This document shows positions 59,801 through 64,000 of a stretch of 64,000 bases of DNA, piece after piece. Source of the DNA: Trachythela sp. YZ-2020. Lineage: Eukaryota; Cnidaria; Anthozoa; Malacalcyonacea; Clavulariidae. A program made the position numbers and the translations under genes. The notes under the pieces were generated by a model. It did no database searches. It had not been told where the DNA came from and saw nothing but the letters and a program-made list of their open reading frames with translations. Positions within the stretch are counted from its first letter, which is position 1; each line of letters opens with the position of its first letter. The DNA lies in contig JADLSH010000273.1 of NCBI GenBank assembly GCA_016169945.1, forward strand, positions 2,647,001 to 2,711,000, in the 5' to 3' direction.

Positions 59801-60021
59801 CGATGGCTTATATTTCAAGGATCTACATCCGAACGTACTTGATGTGCCGGAATCAGCCATCACTCCTTCCAATGGCGACAGTCGAATGAATATTGATTAT
59901 AAGGCGGCCGCGCGTGTTTATTATGCTTTAGGACTGGAAACGTGTTATGATTGTAATATGAGTAGGCTACTCATAACAAACTCACCGCACATGCGCAGAA
60001 TCGACTGTAACCTACCTTTAA

Positions 60022-62060
60022 ATTCTTCTGACATTTCATTTTATATATAATTAATTTACCAAATATTAAATAACTATTTATAAATATCCTAAAATGTTTG
60101 ACTAATACATGTATTGTTAAACTTGGGGCCTTAAAATAAAAGCCTGAAAGTGTCTCTAAAAGGCTCCTAGCCTTAATTAGTATACATTTTGTTATTAAAA
60201 ATGTTAATTGAATTGTTTTGGGCAAATATATTACAATGGCAGTACTGTAATATCCATAAATTAAGTAGCGATTTAAATCTGGATAAGGTTGAAGAATGTT
60301 CCATGTTCTTTTTGTTCTGTTGATGAAAGATGTCAGATATGTGATCGTTTTGCATTTTTTATTACGGAACAGGATTTCCCACAACACTAGACATTTTTGT
60401 TTATTTTATCACTCCTGACCATAAGTTCTGATACCAGACAGTTTTTCATCACAAAGGAAAGTTCCATAATGATTTAATATGCCAAGAAACCTGCCAGTGA
60501 TACACATATAGTCTCCACTGTGAATTTTTTTCAGTAGTATTGACACTCATATCCCCTCATATTTTCGCGAATAAAACTGAAAATTTCTCCACGCAACATC
60601 CCTTTGAAGCCTGTCAAGCGATAGCCATATATTTTGTCAATTTAAACAAGTTTTGGAACGAAACCTCGGTAACATTTTTACTGTCATTTTCCCCATCAAA
60701 ATCACTGAAGCAATAATTCTGAAACGCCATATCTACTTGGCAGAACTTTTTGTCAGGAATGTTACTGAAACGTCATGTAAAAATCAAGGTGGAACCACGA
60801 AATACACTATATATAGTGCATATCACACCAAGTACCCTGAAAAAGGTGGTGGCGATCGATTCCGAAAGATCTTGATCTGTTGAATTTTCGAAGAAGAAAT
60901 ATTATTACGGAAACTGCAGGTTTTTGGAAGTGAAAACAAGTGGATTTTGACTTTGTATTTTAAATCCTAATTATTTATCTTGTTTTAAAGTATAATGCCC
61001 GAACCCAGGCAACGAAATTCATTTTCTAAGCGACTTTTCGTGTCACAGAATACTGCCTGTTGTTAGTTTATGTGTGATGCGCACGCGTAAGCTTCAACAT
61101 GACTGAGAAATATCTATTAAGCAACTTTATGACATAGTTGAATTCGTGCCAAGTTCACTAATGATAGCGAAATGGAAAGCAGTACGCTATGACAAAGTCG
61201 GCAGATTTTAGCTTTGAGTCCGAAGGCCATCTGCGTAGGAAGCAGCTTCAAGTTAGAGTGGCAAGTTTGTCTTAGGGGCACCTCCTCTATCAGTGGAAGG
61301 CATTTTTCTCATTGTTCTATTTCGAGAAAGGCCGCTTCAAAGAATACTTCGGGGGGGGGGGGGGGTCAAATGCTTCCTGCCGCAGATTTCTGCGCTACTG
61401 CTCAAGGCTTATGAGATTTTTCCAATCAGAATAGAATTTGTGTCTGCATGCTTTCTTATTTATAGCACTAAGTATAGGTACTTTTTGAACTCAACCGAAA
61501 AAGTAGTGTCCTAATTGAACAATTTGAGACGTCGTTTTTCGACATAACCGCCATTGTTTTGGGGGTTTCGACCTCGTTAAATGACACCCCAACCCCGTTA
61601 ACACACCTCTCCCACTCAAAAAAACACATATAGACATAGACACACAAATATGCGCCTCTGGATCAAGGCGAAACAGACGTTGATAAATCATAAATCTGTT
61701 TGGAATAATCATCATGGATTATTAGTCAGTTGGATAACGACACTTAAAATGTCCAATCAGGAACTGAATGTTGTTTCATTAAAGGAAAACGATTGTGTCG
61801 TTCAGATCCACTATAAACTATAAACATGTGACAGAATAAGATACTATTTCGATTTGGACCAACTATAACATGGTTGGCACTATACACAATTATTACTCTT
61901 TTGATAAACAATTATATTGTTAGGAACTAATTTTCCATGCTTAATAATGCTAACAATTATAATTTTGTTTTGCGTATTACTGTACATCGAAAAAAGAAAA
62001 TATTTTCATTATATTTCTATTCAGATAATCTGCTTATCCGCACAAGCAAAATACACAGAG
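60022..62060. other. No gene recognised
   Basis: AT-rich sequence with short frames only. A run of 16 or so G lies at about 61350-61366. The frame at 60653-60883 is short and shows no recognisable domain. Confidence 0.45.
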
Positions 62061-62322
62061 ATGAAGAGAATGATTCTCGTTTCAACGAAAATTGTAATTG
62101 TCGTAATCATCTTGCTATACTTTGGTGGAACTCTGATCATTTGTAATGAAGGTATTCCAATTTGTCACAAGCGCTTGACAGAACTCAAAGAAGACGCGAA
62201 AGGCTGGCAAGAAAGATGTTTAAATGAAAGTCAACAAGAGATTAATTCCACATGTTGTCAGGCAGAAAAAGATTACCTTCAGGATAGAATGCGTTCGCAC
62301 TCGAAGATGTGTTTTTATGAAG
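62061..62322 (+). CDS. Candidate first exon of a small signal-anchored protein
   Basis: ATG at 62061 is followed by KRMILVSTKIVIVVIILLYF, a basic start and a strong hydrophobic stretch (signal peptide or signal anchor), then a polar segment with cysteines (EGIPICHKRL, STCCQAEKD, MCFYEG) and a GAAG|gtaata donor. An in-frame ATG further upstream (61917) would add another hydrophobic segment. No later exon was found in the next 400 bp. Unknown family; secreted or type II membrane protein inferred. Confidence 0.4.
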
Positions 62323-62700
62323 GTAATATAATCAAATTTCATATCGCGTTGGCGTTGGACATAAATGACTTTTGCGCATTATCTTAAAAAATCAATACAA
62401 TATTAGTTCAAACAATCCGGGAAGTTCTCTCGATAATGCCTAATGTTGTCTTTCTTCTATTCGACGAAATTTCAGTATTTATTAGCTTTAAAATCCCATA
62501 CAATAGAAACCCGAAATATCCTATTTTTACAGTATATCCACGTATCGACTAATGTCAATAATAATCAGGAATGAATACTTCTAGAAAAATATGTGATAAA
62601 AAATCTGTCTGAACCTATCAACAATACTGTGGTGTTTTTAAAGCACGCAATGATACATTGAAGTTGAATCACACTTTACTATTATTCGATAGTTAATCAC
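62323..62700. other. No feature recognised
   Basis: AT-rich. The left part may be intron of the preceding gene or belong to the LTR that begins at 62785 on the minus strand. Confidence 0.35.
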
Positions 62701-62785
62701 AACTATATATTTAAATTGTCTATATCAAGTAACCTATATAGTAAGTCTGAGTAATAATTGCCATGTCTAGTAATAGAATATTACA
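62650..62785 (-). repeat. Probable 3' LTR start of a minus-strand gypsy element
   Basis: On the minus strand the purine-rich tract gaagggggagga (62798-62787) is followed by atgtaatattct, the expected polypurine tract and TG start of an LTR. The far end of the LTR could not be located, so the left coordinate is arbitrary. Confidence 0.5.
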
Positions 62786-62956
62786 TTCCTCCCCCTTCAG
62801 TTCAATTCTCCAAATAGATTGTTCCTATTGATTAATTGATTACTTAGATAATCATTGTTCTGAGATTGATTTAACTGTTCATCAGCTTAACAAAACAAAC
62901 AATAATAATTAAAGTTTGTGCTCTTTCAAGTCCTTTCGTACAAAGTCTATTTCCTT

Positions 62957-63937
62957 CTATTTCTTGCGCTTTTTCAATTGTTCAGATCTTCTTAGTTGTG
63001 GGAATGGTGGATTTAGTTCTTTTTGTAAGGTTTTGTTTGTGGGTTGTTTGTCTTGGGTAGTAGTATTTGGTATGGTTGGAGCATTTGTAGTGGTGACGGT
63101 ATCTGGGGTTGTAGTGACAGGAATGTTTGTGGTATCAGGTATGGAGATGGGTTGGTTTTCTTCCATTCGTGTGTCCTTTAACTTCAGTTCCTGGTTACGT
63201 TTCTTGGTTTCTGTATGGGTTTGAATTTGCTTGCATCTCTCACGATTGTTCGTCCATCTTTGATTCTTTTTGCGGTAATCTGTGAGCCTTACGTTTCGGT
63301 GATAACATACAGTATACGTATGGTTCGTACATTGTTTGGCCTTTGCGTTAGTTTTGTCCTTTTCCAACAACAACGCTGTCTTCTGTCGCTTGTCGTGGTA
63401 TTCTTTACACTTGCGCTCGTGTTCTCTTACTGTTGTGTCTTGCTCTTGGGTTTCGGTTGAGAAATGGTCCGACTTAATCCTCGCCTCTCGATTCAAGAGT
63501 GGTTGATTGGGTCGGAATTTTGTTGCAGGATGTGAGGTACTTCCGTATGCTTGGAGCATTTCGTATGTGGCTTCTTTAGGATTGATGCCGTCTTGCTTTG
63601 ATATAACCATTATCTTGTTGACGAGCTTGTTGAATCCTTCCACTTGACCATGGGATTTCGGGTGACGTGGTGTTATACGTCTGTGGTTGAAACCTGATTC
63701 TTTCGCGAATTCTTCGAAGGCATTCGAGTTGAATAAAGGGATATTGTCGCTTTGTAGGTTTCCGGGAATGCCGTGTGTGGAAAACATCCTTTTTAGCTTC
63801 TTTCTGGTTGCTTCGAACGATATATTCTCCCTCAGTGTATCTCGATTATTGATCTGTAAGAACGAGGGCATATTTTCCATTTGGAAATGGAGCACAGAAG
63901 TCGAACCGAGCGGCTCATATTCCCCGTAATACGCCAT
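62957..63937 (-). pseudogene. Ty3/gypsy integrase and C-terminal region, 5' part missing
   Basis: Open frame of 326 codons. It contains the latter part of an integrase core (FSTHGIPGNLQSDNIPLFNS with the second catalytic Asp; RRITPRHPKSHGQVEGFNKL with the Glu) and a long basic, Thr-rich tail (RKCKEYHDKRQ ... LRRSEQLKKRKK). The first catalytic Asp, the zinc region and the rest of pol are absent. Upstream sequence to 64000 has a TIR-like end (agcctctgcggagg, 63984 on +), so the element seems interrupted or truncated there. It is not a complete gene. Confidence 0.7.
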
Positions 63938-64000
63938 GTAAAGGGTAGTGAAATGCGTTATTACAATAATCGTAATAATAAAGCCTCTGCGGAGGAGAGA

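Larger units (their letters stand above)
56063..60017. mobile_element. Element B: 3.96-kb TTAA-flanked transposon, Kolobok-like
   Basis: The ends aggtaggttacagtcgattc ... tgcgcatg match in inverted orientation over 33 bp with one or two differences (56063-56095 and 59985-60017). TTAA stands at 56059-56062 and 60018-60021. TTAA duplications occur in piggyBac, Kolobok and Sola3. Inside are two convergent genes: a cysteine-rich/P2RX7_C gene on + and a transposase-like fragment on - whose C-x-GH-x-W-AAQP signature recalls Kolobok-type proteins. The catalytic part of a transposase was not found, so this copy is probably non-autonomous. Confidence 0.8.

Noticed and set aside
62916..63460. Plus-strand frames with Val/Phe-rich products
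   Set aside because: They are antisense to the open integrase/tail frame of the gypsy remnant.

Overview
This is a eukaryotic, AT-rich, repeat-dense window, most likely from a cnidarian and probably an anthozoan. The grounds are intron-containing genes with GT-AG splice sites, a PAN/Apple plus pentraxin secreted-protein family, P2X7-tail-like (P2RX7_C) sequence, tRNA-derived SINEs, Ty3/gypsy and LINE remnants and many small terminal-inverted-repeat (TIR) elements. No taxon-specific marker is present, so this is an inference. No rRNA or CRISPR array was seen, and every tRNA-like stretch belongs to a SINE.

Layout. 0-5 kb: a fold-back SINE, two weak candidate exons (342-904), and the 3' part of an old duplication unit carrying a 576-bp MITE. 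5-9 kb: TIR elements and hairpins, no convincing gene. 9-24.3 kb: a tandem array of PAN-pentraxin genes. Copy 1 (9279-12809) lost its last exon; copy 2 (17701-22313) has all five exons but an in-frame stop in exon 2. Between them lie SINEs and a 2.1-kb fold-back element (14514-16644). 24.4-28.7 kb: a decayed Ty3/gypsy element with 124-128-bp LTRs. 28.7-32.4 kb: hairpins and a 1-kb inverted-repeat unit holding a 14-bp GC-rich minisatellite. 32.9-56 kb: a large tandem segmental duplication (A about 32910-40790, B about 42340-56035), whose alignment exposes several later insertions together with their empty sites.

Two insertions stand out. Element A (45231-53098, 7868 bp, 4-bp duplication TATC, empty site at 35412-35415) has matching ends, subterminal tandem repeats and two convergent intron-containing genes that both read through intact: a 789-aa transposase-like protein and a 233-aa protein with a well-formed chromodomain. 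Element B (56063-60017, 3955 bp, TTAA duplications, 33-bp TIRs) also has two convergent genes: a cysteine-rich/P2RX7_C gene on + and a fragment of a Kolobok-like transposase on -. They suggest transposons that carry accessory domains: a chromatin reader in one, a P2X7-tail domain in the other.

60-62 kb shows no recognisable gene; 62061-62322 is a candidate first exon of a small membrane or secreted protein; 62785-63937 is the 3' end of another gypsy-type element on the minus strand, cut near the window edge.
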